Position numbers and translations under genes: made by a program. Shown here in pieces: positions 9,060 to 17,219 of a DNA stretch of 64,000 bases. Each line of letters opens with the position of its first letter. The first letter of the stretch is position 1. The notes under the pieces are model-generated. The model was not told the origin of the DNA. It saw only the letters and a list, made by a program, of their open reading frames with translations, and made no database searches. This stretch comes from Marivivens geojensis (GTDB lineage: Bacteria; Pseudomonadota; Alphaproteobacteria; Rhodobacterales; Rhodobacteraceae): assembly GCF_023540835.1 (NCBI RefSeq), contig NZ_JALKCU010000001.1:992001-1056000 (forward strand). The letters run 5' to 3'.

Positions 9060-9084
9060 AAACCAATGACAACAGGGACCACAA

Positions 9085-10398
9085 ATGACCACGCCGATGA
9101 CCCCCGGTATCCAATCCGGCCGTTTGTCAGCCGACGCGCTTTCGCGGAACTTTGAAGACCTCCATGCGCCGCTTGATGCGCATGAGGCCCGCGTTGCAGC
9201 CGACCGCTGTTATTTCTGTCACGATGCGCCGTGTATGACGGCCTGTCCGACGTCGATCGATATTCCGCTGTTTATTCGTCAGATCCAAACGGGCACGCCC
9301 GAGGCGGCTGCGAAAACGATACTATCGCAGAATATCCTCGGCGGTATGTGCGCCCGCGTTTGCCCGACAGAGACGCTCTGCGAAGAGGCCTGCGTGCGCG
9401 AAGAGGCCGAAGGAAAACCTGTCATCATCGGTCAGCTTCAGCGCTATGCGACTGACACGCTGATGGCAAAGGGCGTGCACCCGTTCACCCGCGCTGCCCC
9501 CACGGGCAAGTCCATCGCCGTGGTTGGGGCAGGGCCTGCAGGGCTGTCCTGTGCGCACCGCCTCGCCATGAAAGGCCACGATGTCACCCTCTACGATGGC
9601 CGCGCCAAAGCGGGTGGCCTGAATGAATACGGGATCGCATCCTATAAATCGACCAATGACTTTGCCGCGCGTGAGGTCGCTTGGCTGTTGGAAATCGGTG
9701 GCATCACGGTCGAGACAGGCAAGATGCTCGGCGCTGATCTCACCTTAGATGCGCTGAAATCCGACCATGATGCGGTGTTCCTCGCCGTTGGCTTGGGTGG
9801 CGTGAACGCGCTGCGCATCGAAGGCGAAGACCAGGCGATCGCTGCCGTTGATTTTATCGAAGAGCTTCGTCAATCCACCGACCTGACGACACTCCCCGTG
9901 GGTCGGAATGTGGTGGTGATCGGCGGCGGTATGACCGCCGTCGATGCTGCTGTTCAATCTAAATTGCTTGGCGCGGATACGGTGACAATCGCCTACCGCC
10001 GCAGCCGCGCTGAAATGGCAGCCAGCCCGTTTGAACAAGACCTCGCCGCTGCCAAAGGCGTGCGCTTGATGTTCAACGTGATGCCGACCGCGATTGCCGA
10101 TGGCACAATCACGCTGGAATACACCGCGACCAAGGATGGCAAACTCTCTGGCACGGGCGAAACCGTGACCTTGCCCGCCGATCAGGTGTTCAAAGCCATC
10201 GGTCAAACCCTCACCACGGACGCTGGCCTCAAACTTGAGGGCGGTAAGATTGCCGTTGATGCCGCAGGCCGGACGAGCCTCGCAGGGGTTTGGGCTGGTG
10301 GCGACTGTGCCACGGGTGGCGAAGACCTCACCGTAACGGCCGTCGCCGAAGGACGCGACGCCGCCGAAGATATCCACGCTGCAGTGATGGGAGCGTAA
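9085..10398 (+). CDS. preT: NAD-dependent dihydropyrimidine dehydrogenase subunit PreT
   Basis: Flavoprotein subunit that takes electrons from NADH and passes them to PreA for reduction of uracil or thymine to the 5,6-dihydro compound. The 437-residue protein resembles the glutamate synthase small subunit. An N-terminal cysteine-rich domain for two [4Fe-4S] clusters (CYFCHDAPCMTACPT, then GGMCARVCPTETLCEEAC) is followed by an FAD motif VVGAGPAGLSCA near residue 150 and an NAD(P) motif VVIGGGMTAVDAA near residue 275. The C-terminal GVWAGGDCATGG closes the FAD domain. It is first gene of the pyrimidine operon, and preA starts 1 base after its stop codon, so the two are surely co-translated. A RutR-like palindrome lies upstream. 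Confidence 0.95.
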   Translation: MTTPMTPGIQSGRLSADALSRNFEDLHAPLDAHEARVAADRCYFCHDAPCMTACPTSIDIPLFIRQIQTGTPEAAAKTILSQNILGGMCARVCPTETLCEEACVREEAEGKPVIIGQLQRYATDTLMAKGVHPFTRAAPTGKSIAVVGAGPAGLSCAHRLAMKGHDVTLYDGRAKAGGLNEYGIASYKSTNDFAAREVAWLLEIGGITVETGKMLGADLTLDALKSDHDAVFLAVGLGGVNALRIEGEDQAIAAVDFIEELRQSTDLTTLPVGRNVVVIGGGMTAVDAAVQSKLLGADTVTIAYRRSRAEMAASPFEQDLAAAKGVRLMFNVMPTAIADGTITLEYTATKDGKLSGTGETVTLPADQVFKAIGQTLTTDAGLKLEGGKIAVDAAGRTSLAGVWAGGDCATGGEDLTVTAVAEGRDAAEDIHAAVMGA

Positions 10399-10399
10399 C

Positions 10400-11701
10400 A
10401 TGGCCGATCTGACGACAAACTTCTTGGGTATTACCTCCCCGAATCCGTTCTGGCTCGCTTCTGCGCCGCCGACCGACAAGGAATACAATGTTCGCCGTGC
10501 GTATGAGGCGGGTTGGGGCGGTGTCGTGTGGAAAACGCTCGGCTCCGAAGGCCCGCCCGTCGTGAACGTTTCTGGACCGCGCTATGGCGCGATCTGGGGC
10601 GCGGATCGACGGCTCCTTGGGTTGAACAACATCGAATTGATCACCGACCGTCCGCTGCAAACCAACCTCGAAGAAATCACCCGCGTTAAAAAGGACTACC
10701 CCGACCGCGCGTTGATCGTGTCGCTGATGGTTCCTTGTGATGAGGACTCGTGGAAAGCCATTTTGCCGATGGTCGAGGAAACAGGCGCCGATGGGATCGA
10801 ACTCAACTTTGGCTGTCCGCATGGCATGGCCGAACGCGGGATGGGCGCCGCCGTGGGGCAGGTGCCTGAATACATCCAAATGGTCACGGAATGGTGCAAG
10901 AAATACTATTCCAAACCCGTGATCGTAAAGCTGACGCCGAATATCACCGATATCCGCAACCCAGCCCGCGCCGCAAAGGCAGGCGGCGCTGATGCGGTGT
11001 CTTTGATCAACACGATCAACTCGATCACCTCTGTGGACCTCGACCTGATGGCCCCGCAACCGACCATCGGCGGCAAGGGCACCCATGGCGGTTATTGTGG
11101 CCCTGCGGTGAAACCAATCGCGATGAACATGGTAGCCGAAATCGCCCGTGATCCGCAGACCGCTGGTCTGCCCATTTCGGGCATCGGTGGCGTGACCACA
11201 TGGCGTGATGCGGCAGAGTTCATGGCGCTCGGCGCGGGTAACGTTCAGGTCTGCACGGCAGCGATGACCTATGGCTTTAAGGTCGTCCAAGAGATGATCA
11301 GTGGTCTGTCGGAATGGATGGACGACAAAGGCTACACATCGACCGCCGACTTTATCGGCAAGGCCACGCCGAACGTCACCGATTGGCAGTATCTCGACCT
11401 GAACTACGTCACAAAGGCCAAGATCGACCCAGATGCCTGCATCAAATGTGGTCGTTGTTACATCGCCTGCGAAGACACCAGCCACCAAGCGATCCTGATG
11501 AAAGAGGGCCGCGTGTTCGAGGTGGACGACAGCGAATGCGTCGCCTGTAACCTTTGTGTGGATGTCTGCCCTGTTGAGGACTGCATCACCATGGTCGAAC
11601 TGCCCAAGGGCGAGCTGGACGAACGCACAGGCCGCAAACGCGGTGACTATGCGAACTGGACGACCCACCCGAACAACCCCTCGGCACAGGCTGCGGAGTA
11701 A
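10400..11701 (+). CDS. preA: NAD-dependent dihydropyrimidine dehydrogenase subunit PreA
   Basis: Catalytic FMN subunit that reduces the pyrimidine ring. The 433-residue protein has a dihydroorotate-dehydrogenase-like barrel (FLGITSPNPFWLASAPPTD, ELNFGCPHGMAERGMG, the substrate/FMN segment SLINTINSITSVDLD, SGIGGVTTWRDAAEF). A C-terminal ferredoxin domain carries two CxxCxxC..C clusters (CIKCGRCYIACEDTSHQ and CVACNLCVDVCPVEDC). It is immediately downstream of preT. The operon continues after a 180-base gap that holds a hairpin and a second RutR-like box. Confidence 0.95.
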   Translation: MADLTTNFLGITSPNPFWLASAPPTDKEYNVRRAYEAGWGGVVWKTLGSEGPPVVNVSGPRYGAIWGADRRLLGLNNIELITDRPLQTNLEEITRVKKDYPDRALIVSLMVPCDEDSWKAILPMVEETGADGIELNFGCPHGMAERGMGAAVGQVPEYIQMVTEWCKKYYSKPVIVKLTPNITDIRNPARAAKAGGADAVSLINTINSITSVDLDLMAPQPTIGGKGTHGGYCGPAVKPIAMNMVAEIARDPQTAGLPISGIGGVTTWRDAAEFMALGAGNVQVCTAAMTYGFKVVQEMISGLSEWMDDKGYTSTADFIGKATPNVTDWQYLDLNYVTKAKIDPDACIKCGRCYIACEDTSHQAILMKEGRVFEVDDSECVACNLCVDVCPVEDCITMVELPKGELDERTGRKRGDYANWTTHPNNPSAQAAE

Positions 11702-11709
11702 GGAAAAAA

Positions 11710-11763
11710 CGTTGCGCGGTTGCCTGTTTCTTGGGCAAGCTGCCTGAAACCTGCCGCGCAACG
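11710..11763 (+). other. Strong intercistronic hairpin between preA and the carbamoylase gene
   Basis: Perfect 10-bp stem CGTTGCGCGG/CCGCGCAACG closes a 34-nt loop that can form a second stem. There is no T-tract, so it looks like an mRNA-stabilising or processing element and not a terminator. Confidence 0.5.
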
Positions 11764-11836
11764 GTTCAGAATTGGGCTTACGCTCGAAATTTTAGCACTT
11801 TGTTTTGATCAAAAAAGCGGTCAGCATGAGGATGCT

Positions 11837-11852
11837 TTTACCGCTTGGTCAA
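11837..11852. promoter_or_regulatory. Second RutR-like box, upstream of the carbamoylase gene
   Basis: TTTACCG-CT-TGGTCAA matches the E. coli RutR consensus TTGACCA-N2-TGGTCAA at 12 of 14 positions. It lies 28 bases before the start codon at 11880, suggesting that the carbamoylase-hydA-ABC unit has its own regulated promoter. Confidence 0.55.
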
Positions 11853-11879
11853 AAGAGACTCGGACATCAGGAGACAGGA

Positions 11880-13130
11880 ATGGCTGCACTTACCGGCAAT
11901 CTGACCGTAAATGGGGATCGACTTTGGGACAGCTTGATGGAGATGGCCAAGATCGGTCCAGGGATCGCCGGCGGATGTAATCGCCAGACCTTGACCGACG
12001 AAGACGCCGAAGGCCGCGCGCTGTTCAAATCGTGGTGCGATGCAGCGGGGATGACGATGGGCGTCGATACCATGGGCAATATGTTCATGACCCGCGAAGG
12101 CACTGATCCTGATGCTCTGCCGATTTATGTGGGGTCTCACCTCGACACGCAGCCCACGGGCGGGAAATACGATGGTGTTCTCGGCGTGCTCGGCGCACTT
12201 GAGGCCGTTCGGACGATGAATGACCTCGGTATCAAGACCAAACACCCGATTGTCGTGGTGAACTGGACCAACGAAGAGGGCGCGCGGTTCGCCCCTGCGA
12301 TGCTCGCCTCTGGTGTGTTTGCTGGGATGCATACGCAGGACTACGCCTATGCGCGGACCGACCTCGACGGTAAATCCTTTGGCGATGAACTCGCGCGGAT
12401 CGGTTGGAAGGGTGACGAAGAGGTTGGCGCCCGTAAGATGCATGCCTATTACGAATTGCACATCGAACAAGGCCCGATCCTAGAGGCAGAGGGCAAAGAC
12501 ATCGGTGTCGTTACCCATTGTCAGGGTCTTTGGTGGCTCGAATTTACCCTCACGGGTAAAGAAGCGCACACGGGCTCTACCCCTATGCCATTGCGTGTGA
12601 ACGCGGGCCTCGCCATGTCGCGCATTTTGGAAATGGTCCAAGAGGTCGCGATGAAAAACCAGCCCAATGCTGTGGGCGGTGTAGGCCAGATGCGGTTCTC
12701 TCCGAACTCGCGCAACGTGCTGCCGGGTAAGGTGGTCTTTACCGTCGATATCCGCACGCCCGATCAGGCCAAACTCGACGCGATGCGGGCAGAGATTGAA
12801 ACCCGCGGCGCTGAAATCGCAGCCGAACTGGGCGTCGGATGCTCAGTCGAGGCAGTCGGCCACTTCGACCCCGTCACTTTTGCCCCTGACCTCGTGTCTA
12901 ACGTCCGCAACGCGGCAGAGCGGTTGGGCTACAGCCACATGAACATCATCTCTGGCGCTGGGCATGATGCCTGCTGGGCGGCCCGTGTGGCCCCCGCGAC
13001 CATGGTCATGTGTCCTTGCGTCGATGGCCTGTCGCACAATGAGGCCGAAGAGATCAGCCCAGAGTGGGCCAAGGCAGGCACCGATGTCCTGCTCCATGCC
13101 GTGCTCGAAAGCGCGGTCATCGTCGAATAA
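11880..13130 (+). CDS. Zn-dependent N-carbamoyl amidohydrolase (beta-ureidopropionase / N-carbamoyl-beta-alanine amidohydrolase, M20 family)
   Basis: Third step of reductive pyrimidine catabolism: N-carbamoyl-beta-alanine to beta-alanine, CO2 and ammonia. The 416-residue protein has the M20 hydantoinase/carbamoylase layout: GSHLDTQPTGGKYDGVLGVL (metal His/Asp and bridging Asp), WTNEEGARFAPAMLASGVF (metal Glu pair), YYELHIEQGPILE, and the C-terminal SGAGHDACW and LSHNEAEE metal/substrate His. Allantoate amidohydrolase and L-carbamoylase share these motifs, but the position between preA and hydA decides for beta-ureidopropionase. The start at 11880 has GGAGACAGGA in front; the open frame extends 25 unconserved codons upstream across the operator. 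Confidence 0.9.
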   Translation: MAALTGNLTVNGDRLWDSLMEMAKIGPGIAGGCNRQTLTDEDAEGRALFKSWCDAAGMTMGVDTMGNMFMTREGTDPDALPIYVGSHLDTQPTGGKYDGVLGVLGALEAVRTMNDLGIKTKHPIVVVNWTNEEGARFAPAMLASGVFAGMHTQDYAYARTDLDGKSFGDELARIGWKGDEEVGARKMHAYYELHIEQGPILEAEGKDIGVVTHCQGLWWLEFTLTGKEAHTGSTPMPLRVNAGLAMSRILEMVQEVAMKNQPNAVGGVGQMRFSPNSRNVLPGKVVFTVDIRTPDQAKLDAMRAEIETRGAEIAAELGVGCSVEAVGHFDPVTFAPDLVSNVRNAAERLGYSHMNIISGAGHDACWAARVAPATMVMCPCVDGLSHNEAEEISPEWAKAGTDVLLHAVLESAVIVE

Positions 13131-13145
13131 GAGGGAGATCAGACC

Positions 13146-14600
13146 ATGACCACAGTCATCAAAAACGGCACCATCGTCACCGCCGACCTCACTTATAAGG
13201 CTGACGTCCTGATTGAGGGTGGCGTCATCACCGCAATCGGGCAAGAGTTCAAGGGCGATAAGGAACTGGACGCCACGGGGTGCTACGTCATGCCGGGTGG
13301 TATCGACCCTCATACGCACCTCGAAATGCCATTCATGGGCACCTATTCCACCGATGATTTCGAGAGCGGCACCCGTGCGGCGCTCGCGGGTGGCACGACA
13401 ATGGTCGTCGACTTTGCGCTGCCATCTCCGGGGCAGGGGCTGCACGATGCGCTGCAAATGTGGGACAACAAATCGACCCGCGCGAACTGTGACTACTCGT
13501 TCCACATGGCGGTCACGTGGTGGGGCGAACAGGTCTTTAACGAAATGGAATCCGTGATCCGTGATCGCGGCATCAATACGTTCAAACACTTCATGGCCTA
13601 TAAGGGCGCGTTGATGGTGAACGACGACGAAATGTATGCCTCGTTCCAGCGTCTCGCTGAACTGGGCGGCATCGCTATGGTGCACGCTGAAAACGGGGAC
13701 GTTGTTGCCGAACTCTCGGCCAAGCTTTTGCGCGAAGGCAATACAGGCCCCGAGGCCCATGCCTATTCCCGCCCGTCTCAGGTCGAAGGTGAAGCCACCA
13801 ACCGCGCGATTATGATCGCCGATATGGCGGGCGTGCCTCTTTATGTCGTGCACACCTCTTGCGAAGAGGCCCACGAGGCCATCCGCCGTGCGCGTATGAA
13901 TGGCAAACGGGTTTGGGGTGAACCGCTGATCCAGCACCTGACCTTGGATGAAAGCGAATACTTTAACCCTGACTGGGACCACGCCGCACGCCGCGTCATG
14001 TCCCCTCCGTTCCGCAATAAGAAACATCAGGACAGCCTATGGGCGGGCCTGCAATCTGGGTCGCTCTCGGTTGTGGCGACAGACCACTGCGCCTTTACCA
14101 CGGATCAAAAACGCTACGGCGTTGGGGACTTTACGAAGATTCCGAACGGCACGGGTGGCCTAGAGGACCGTATGCCGATGCTCTGGACACATGGCGTTAA
14201 CACAGGCCGCCTGACCCCGAATGAATTTGTCGCTGTAACCTCAACGAATATCGCGAAAATTCTGAACTGCTACCCGAAAAAAGGTGCTGTTCTTGTCGGG
14301 GCCGATGCAGACCTCGTTGTGTGGGATCCAGAGAAAGAAAAGACCATTTCCGCCTCTTCGCAACAGTCGGCAATCGATTATAACGTGTTCGAGGGACAGA
14401 CGGTGAAGGGCCTACCACGTTTCACTTTGACCCGCGGGCATGTGGCCATCCATGATGGAGAAATCCGCACCCAAGAAGGTCATGGTGAGTTCGTGAAACG
14501 CGGTCCAAACACTGCCGTGAACAAGGCCCTGTCCACGTGGAAAGAACTGACCGCACCGCGTCCTGTCGAACGCAGCGGCATCCCGGCAACGGGCGTATAA
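13146..14600 (+). CDS. hydA: Dihydropyrimidinase (D-hydantoinase)
   Basis: Opens dihydrouracil or dihydrothymine to the N-carbamoyl-beta-amino acid, the second step of the pathway. This 484-residue amidohydrolase-superfamily enzyme shows the metal pair in GGIDPHTHLEMPFMG and the carboxylated bridging Lys in FKHFMAYKGALM. The metal His residues follow in MVHAENGD and LYVVHTSCEEAHEAI, and the catalytic Asp is in VVATDHCAF. Length matches the family (about 460-485). It starts 15 bases after the carbamoylase stop codon and is followed 19 bases later by the ABC transporter genes. Annotation as hydantoinase would be equivalent biochemically; the operon indicates pyrimidines as natural substrates. 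Confidence 0.95.
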   Translation: MTTVIKNGTIVTADLTYKADVLIEGGVITAIGQEFKGDKELDATGCYVMPGGIDPHTHLEMPFMGTYSTDDFESGTRAALAGGTTMVVDFALPSPGQGLHDALQMWDNKSTRANCDYSFHMAVTWWGEQVFNEMESVIRDRGINTFKHFMAYKGALMVNDDEMYASFQRLAELGGIAMVHAENGDVVAELSAKLLREGNTGPEAHAYSRPSQVEGEATNRAIMIADMAGVPLYVVHTSCEEAHEAIRRARMNGKRVWGEPLIQHLTLDESEYFNPDWDHAARRVMSPPFRNKKHQDSLWAGLQSGSLSVVATDHCAFTTDQKRYGVGDFTKIPNGTGGLEDRMPMLWTHGVNTGRLTPNEFVAVTSTNIAKILNCYPKKGAVLVGADADLVVWDPEKEKTISASSQQSAIDYNVFEGQTVKGLPRFTLTRGHVAIHDGEIRTQEGHGEFVKRGPNTAVNKALSTWKELTAPRPVERSGIPATGV

Positions 14601-14619
14601 GAAGAAAGAAGAAGACCTG

Positions 14620-15393
14620 ATGAGTGTCATCGAAGCCAAAGGCCTCAACCTTACCTTTCAGACCAACGACGGGCCCGTTCATGCCCTTCGCGACGTCAAC
14701 CTGACCATTGAGAAAGGCGATTTCGTTTCATTCATCGGGCCATCTGGCTGCGGTAAAACGACGTTCCTGCGCTGCATCGCGGGTCTGGAACATCCGACGG
14801 GCGGCACGCTCTCTGTCAACGGCATGACTCCTGACGAGGCTCGTAAGGCGCGGGCCTATGGCTACGTGTTTCAGGCGGCGGGCCTTTATCCTTGGCGTAC
14901 TATCGGGGGCAACATTCGCCTGCCTCTCGAAATCATGGGCTTTTCCAAAGAGGATCAAGCCGAGCGTGTGAAAAAGACGCTCGATCTCGTGGACCTCACA
15001 GGGTTCGAAAAAAAATTCCCGTGGCAACTCTCTGGTGGGATGCAGCAGCGGGCGTCCATTGCCCGCGCTCTGGCTTTTGATGCCGATATTCTGTTGATGG
15101 ACGAACCCTTTGGTGCGCTCGATGAAATCGTCCGCGATAAACTGAACGAAGAGCTTTTGAAACTCTGGGCCCGCACGGAAAAAACCATCGGCTTCGTCAC
15201 CCACTCCATCCCCGAGGCGGTCTATCTCTCGACCAAGATCGTCGTGATGTCACCCCGTCCGGGCCGGATCACAGATGTTATCGAAAGCACCCTGCCGCGC
15301 GAACGTCCTTTGGATATCCGTGACAGCGCAGAGTTCATCGAAATCGCCCACCGTGTCCGCGAAGGCCTGCGTGCGGGGCATCTGGATGACTAA
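14620..15393 (+). CDS. ABC transporter ATP-binding protein (NitT/TauT/ThiZ type), probable pyrimidine importer
   Basis: A 257-residue cytoplasmic ATPase. Walker A is GPSGCGKTTFL (about residues 40-50), the Q-loop is in YVFQAAGLYPW, the signature is LSGGMQQRASIARAL, Walker B is ILLMDEPFGALD and the switch His is in FVTHSIPEAVYLS. Sequence type is that of the nitrate/sulfonate/taurine and thiamin-precursor (ThiZ) importers. It follows hydA by 19 bases and its end overlaps the start of the first permease gene by 8 bases, so it belongs to the pyrimidine operon. Import of uracil, thymine or a related base is inferred from that context only. Confidence 0.92.
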   Translation: MSVIEAKGLNLTFQTNDGPVHALRDVNLTIEKGDFVSFIGPSGCGKTTFLRCIAGLEHPTGGTLSVNGMTPDEARKARAYGYVFQAAGLYPWRTIGGNIRLPLEIMGFSKEDQAERVKKTLDLVDLTGFEKKFPWQLSGGMQQRASIARALAFDADILLMDEPFGALDEIVRDKLNEELLKLWARTEKTIGFVTHSIPEAVYLSTKIVVMSPRPGRITDVIESTLPRERPLDIRDSAEFIEIAHRVREGLRAGHLDD

Positions 15394-16333
15394 GGCTGGC
15401 CCGATCCTGACTGTCGTCCTCGCGATCATGGCGCTCTGGTATGTCGCCTGTATCCCGATGAACGTGCAGGAAACGCTCACCGCAGCCGAACGGGCAGGGG
15501 CCGTAGTAACCCCTGACAACGCCCGCGCCCGTGCAGAGGTCGGACGTTTTTCCCTGATGTTGCAAAACACCGATACCCTAGCGGGGAGCTGGTCGGTCGA
15601 ACGCGCCCGTCTGCCCGCGCCACATCAGATCGTGGCAGAACTTTGGGACAGCACTTGGACCGAAGAGGTCTATGGCCGCCGTGGCATCGTGAACTCGGGC
15701 AGCCTGTCGAATAAATCGCTGATCTATCACGGCTGGGTCACGCTATCCGCGACCGTTGTCGGCTTTGCCATTGGTGCTGGCCTCGGCGTCCTGCTCGCCG
15801 TTGGTATCGTGCACAGCAAAACCATGGATATGTCGGTCATGCCTTGGGCGATTGTCAGCCAGACGATCCCGATTGTGGCTCTGGCCCCAATGATCATCGT
15901 GGTCCTTTATTCCTTTGGCATCCAAGGCCTCATACCCAAGGCCGTCATCAGCGCCTATCTGTCCTTTTTTCCTGTCGTTGTCGGCATGGTCAAAGGTCTG
16001 CGGAGCCCCGACGCGATGCAGTTGGACCTCCTCCACACTTACAACGCTGGCCAAGGGGCGACCTTCTGGAAGCTCCGCCTGCCGTCCTCGGTGCCTTATC
16101 TCTTTACCTCGCTCAAGGTCGGCATCGCGGCATCGCTCGTCGGGGCTATCGTTGGCGAACTGCCTGTGCAGCGTGGCGGGCTTGGCGCGCGGATGCTGGG
16201 CGGGTCGTATTATGGCCAGACCGAACAAATTTGGGCGGCGCTGTTCTTTGCCGCTGGTATGGCCGCGCTCTTGGTCGCGCTGATTGGCTGGATTGAGGCC
16301 CGCACCCTTAAACGGATGGGAGTGCAGGCATGA
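15386..16333 (+). CDS. ABC transporter permease (NitT/TauT type), first of a pair
   Basis: A 315-residue inner-membrane protein. A first span lies at residues 5-22, followed by an unusually long periplasmic segment (about residues 23-110). The usual BPD_transp_1 core then begins with WVTLSATVVGFAIGAGLGVLL and contains an EAA-like loop near YNAGQGATFWKLRLPSSVPYLF. The ATG at 15386 overlaps the ATPase stop codon (8-base overlap); the open frame extends further upstream but that part lies inside the ATPase gene. It pairs with the next permease gene, which starts at an ATGA overlap. Two different permease subunits imply a heterodimeric channel. Confidence 0.9.
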   Translation: MTKAGPILTVVLAIMALWYVACIPMNVQETLTAAERAGAVVTPDNARARAEVGRFSLMLQNTDTLAGSWSVERARLPAPHQIVAELWDSTWTEEVYGRRGIVNSGSLSNKSLIYHGWVTLSATVVGFAIGAGLGVLLAVGIVHSKTMDMSVMPWAIVSQTIPIVALAPMIIVVLYSFGIQGLIPKAVISAYLSFFPVVVGMVKGLRSPDAMQLDLLHTYNAGQGATFWKLRLPSSVPYLFTSLKVGIAASLVGAIVGELPVQRGGLGARMLGGSYYGQTEQIWAALFFAAGMAALLVALIGWIEARTLKRMGVQA

Positions 16334-17178
16334 TCTACGTCCTCTTTGCCGCTCTGATCTGGGCCATGGGCTGGGGCTTGAACACTGTGATCGCCAATGG
16401 TCGTGCCGCCAAAACCTCTGCCGCGCAAATCGGCGTGCCGCTGATTTTCGGTGCAACTGTGCTGATCATCTGGGAACTTTTGGTTACGGGGCTGAACATT
16501 TCCGCTGTGATCCTGCCAGCGCCCACGGCCATCGCGACAGCCTTTGGTGCGAACCTCACGATCCTCTGGGCCGACTTTTTCCAGACCTTCGTCAAAGGCG
16601 CGTTCAGCGGCTATGTGATCGGCTGTGGCGCGGCCTTCCTCGTGGCGATTGTCGTGGACCGCTACGATTTCCTGCGCCGTGGCCTCTTGCCTGTCGGCAA
16701 CTTCGTCGCGGCTCTGCCCATCGTGGGCACCGCACCCATCCTCGTCATGTGGTTCGGCTTTGATTGGCAGTCCAAGGCTGCGGTCGTCGTGGTCATGGTG
16801 TTCTTCCCGATGCTGGTGAACACAGTCGCGGGTCTGCGCGATACCTCGACGATGCAGCGCGATCTGATGCGCACCTATGGCGCATCCTACACGCAAACGC
16901 TTTTGAAACTCCGGATCCCTGCTGCCATGCCCTTTGTTTTCAACGGGCTCAAAATTGCGACATCTTTGGCGCTCATTGGCGCGATTGTAGCCGAATTTTT
17001 CGGCTCACCTGTTTTGGGCATGGGATTTAGAATTTCGACATCGGTCGGTCAGTTGGCCCTTGATATGGTCTGGGCAGAGATCGTTGTCGCCGCAATCGCG
17101 GGCAGCCTTTTTTACGGGCTGGTCGCCAAGATCGAGCAATGGGTGACCTTCTGGCATCCATCGCAACGAAAACACTAA
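16330..17178 (+). CDS. ABC transporter permease (NitT/TauT type), second of a pair
   Basis: A 282-residue inner-membrane protein with about seven hydrophobic spans. The core begins near FFQTFVKGAFSGYVIGCGAAFLV, and the EAA-type coupling loop is in TYGASYTQTLLKLRIPAAMPFVFNGL (split: TYGASYTQTL and LRIPAAMPFVF). Its ATG overlaps the stop codon of the preceding permease by 4 bases (ATGA). The substrate-binding protein gene follows after about 40 bases with its own strong ribosome binding site (AAGGAG). The long periplasmic domain of its partner is absent here. Confidence 0.9.
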   Translation: MIYVLFAALIWAMGWGLNTVIANGRAAKTSAAQIGVPLIFGATVLIIWELLVTGLNISAVILPAPTAIATAFGANLTILWADFFQTFVKGAFSGYVIGCGAAFLVAIVVDRYDFLRRGLLPVGNFVAALPIVGTAPILVMWFGFDWQSKAAVVVVMVFFPMLVNTVAGLRDTSTMQRDLMRTYGASYTQTLLKLRIPAAMPFVFNGLKIATSLALIGAIVAEFFGSPVLGMGFRISTSVGQLALDMVWAEIVVAAIAGSLFYGLVAKIEQWVTFWHPSQRKH

Positions 17179-17219
17179 CCGGCGCAAAAGTCGGATCACC
17201 ACCAACAAGGAGTAACCCA

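Larger units (their letters stand above)
8754..9084. other. 331-base gene-free region between ispG and the pyrimidine operon
   Basis: It holds the ispG terminator, then about 140 bases in which I see nothing, then an AT-rich stretch from 9005 with a RutR-like palindrome and a TTGGCA direct repeat before preT. An imperfect RutR-like half-site (TTGACCA at 8808-8814) sits before the terminator and is probably chance. Confidence 0.7.

Noticed and set aside
10328-11761. 477-codon open frame antisense to preA
   Set aside because: Shadow frame; preA on the other strand has full domain and cluster motifs.
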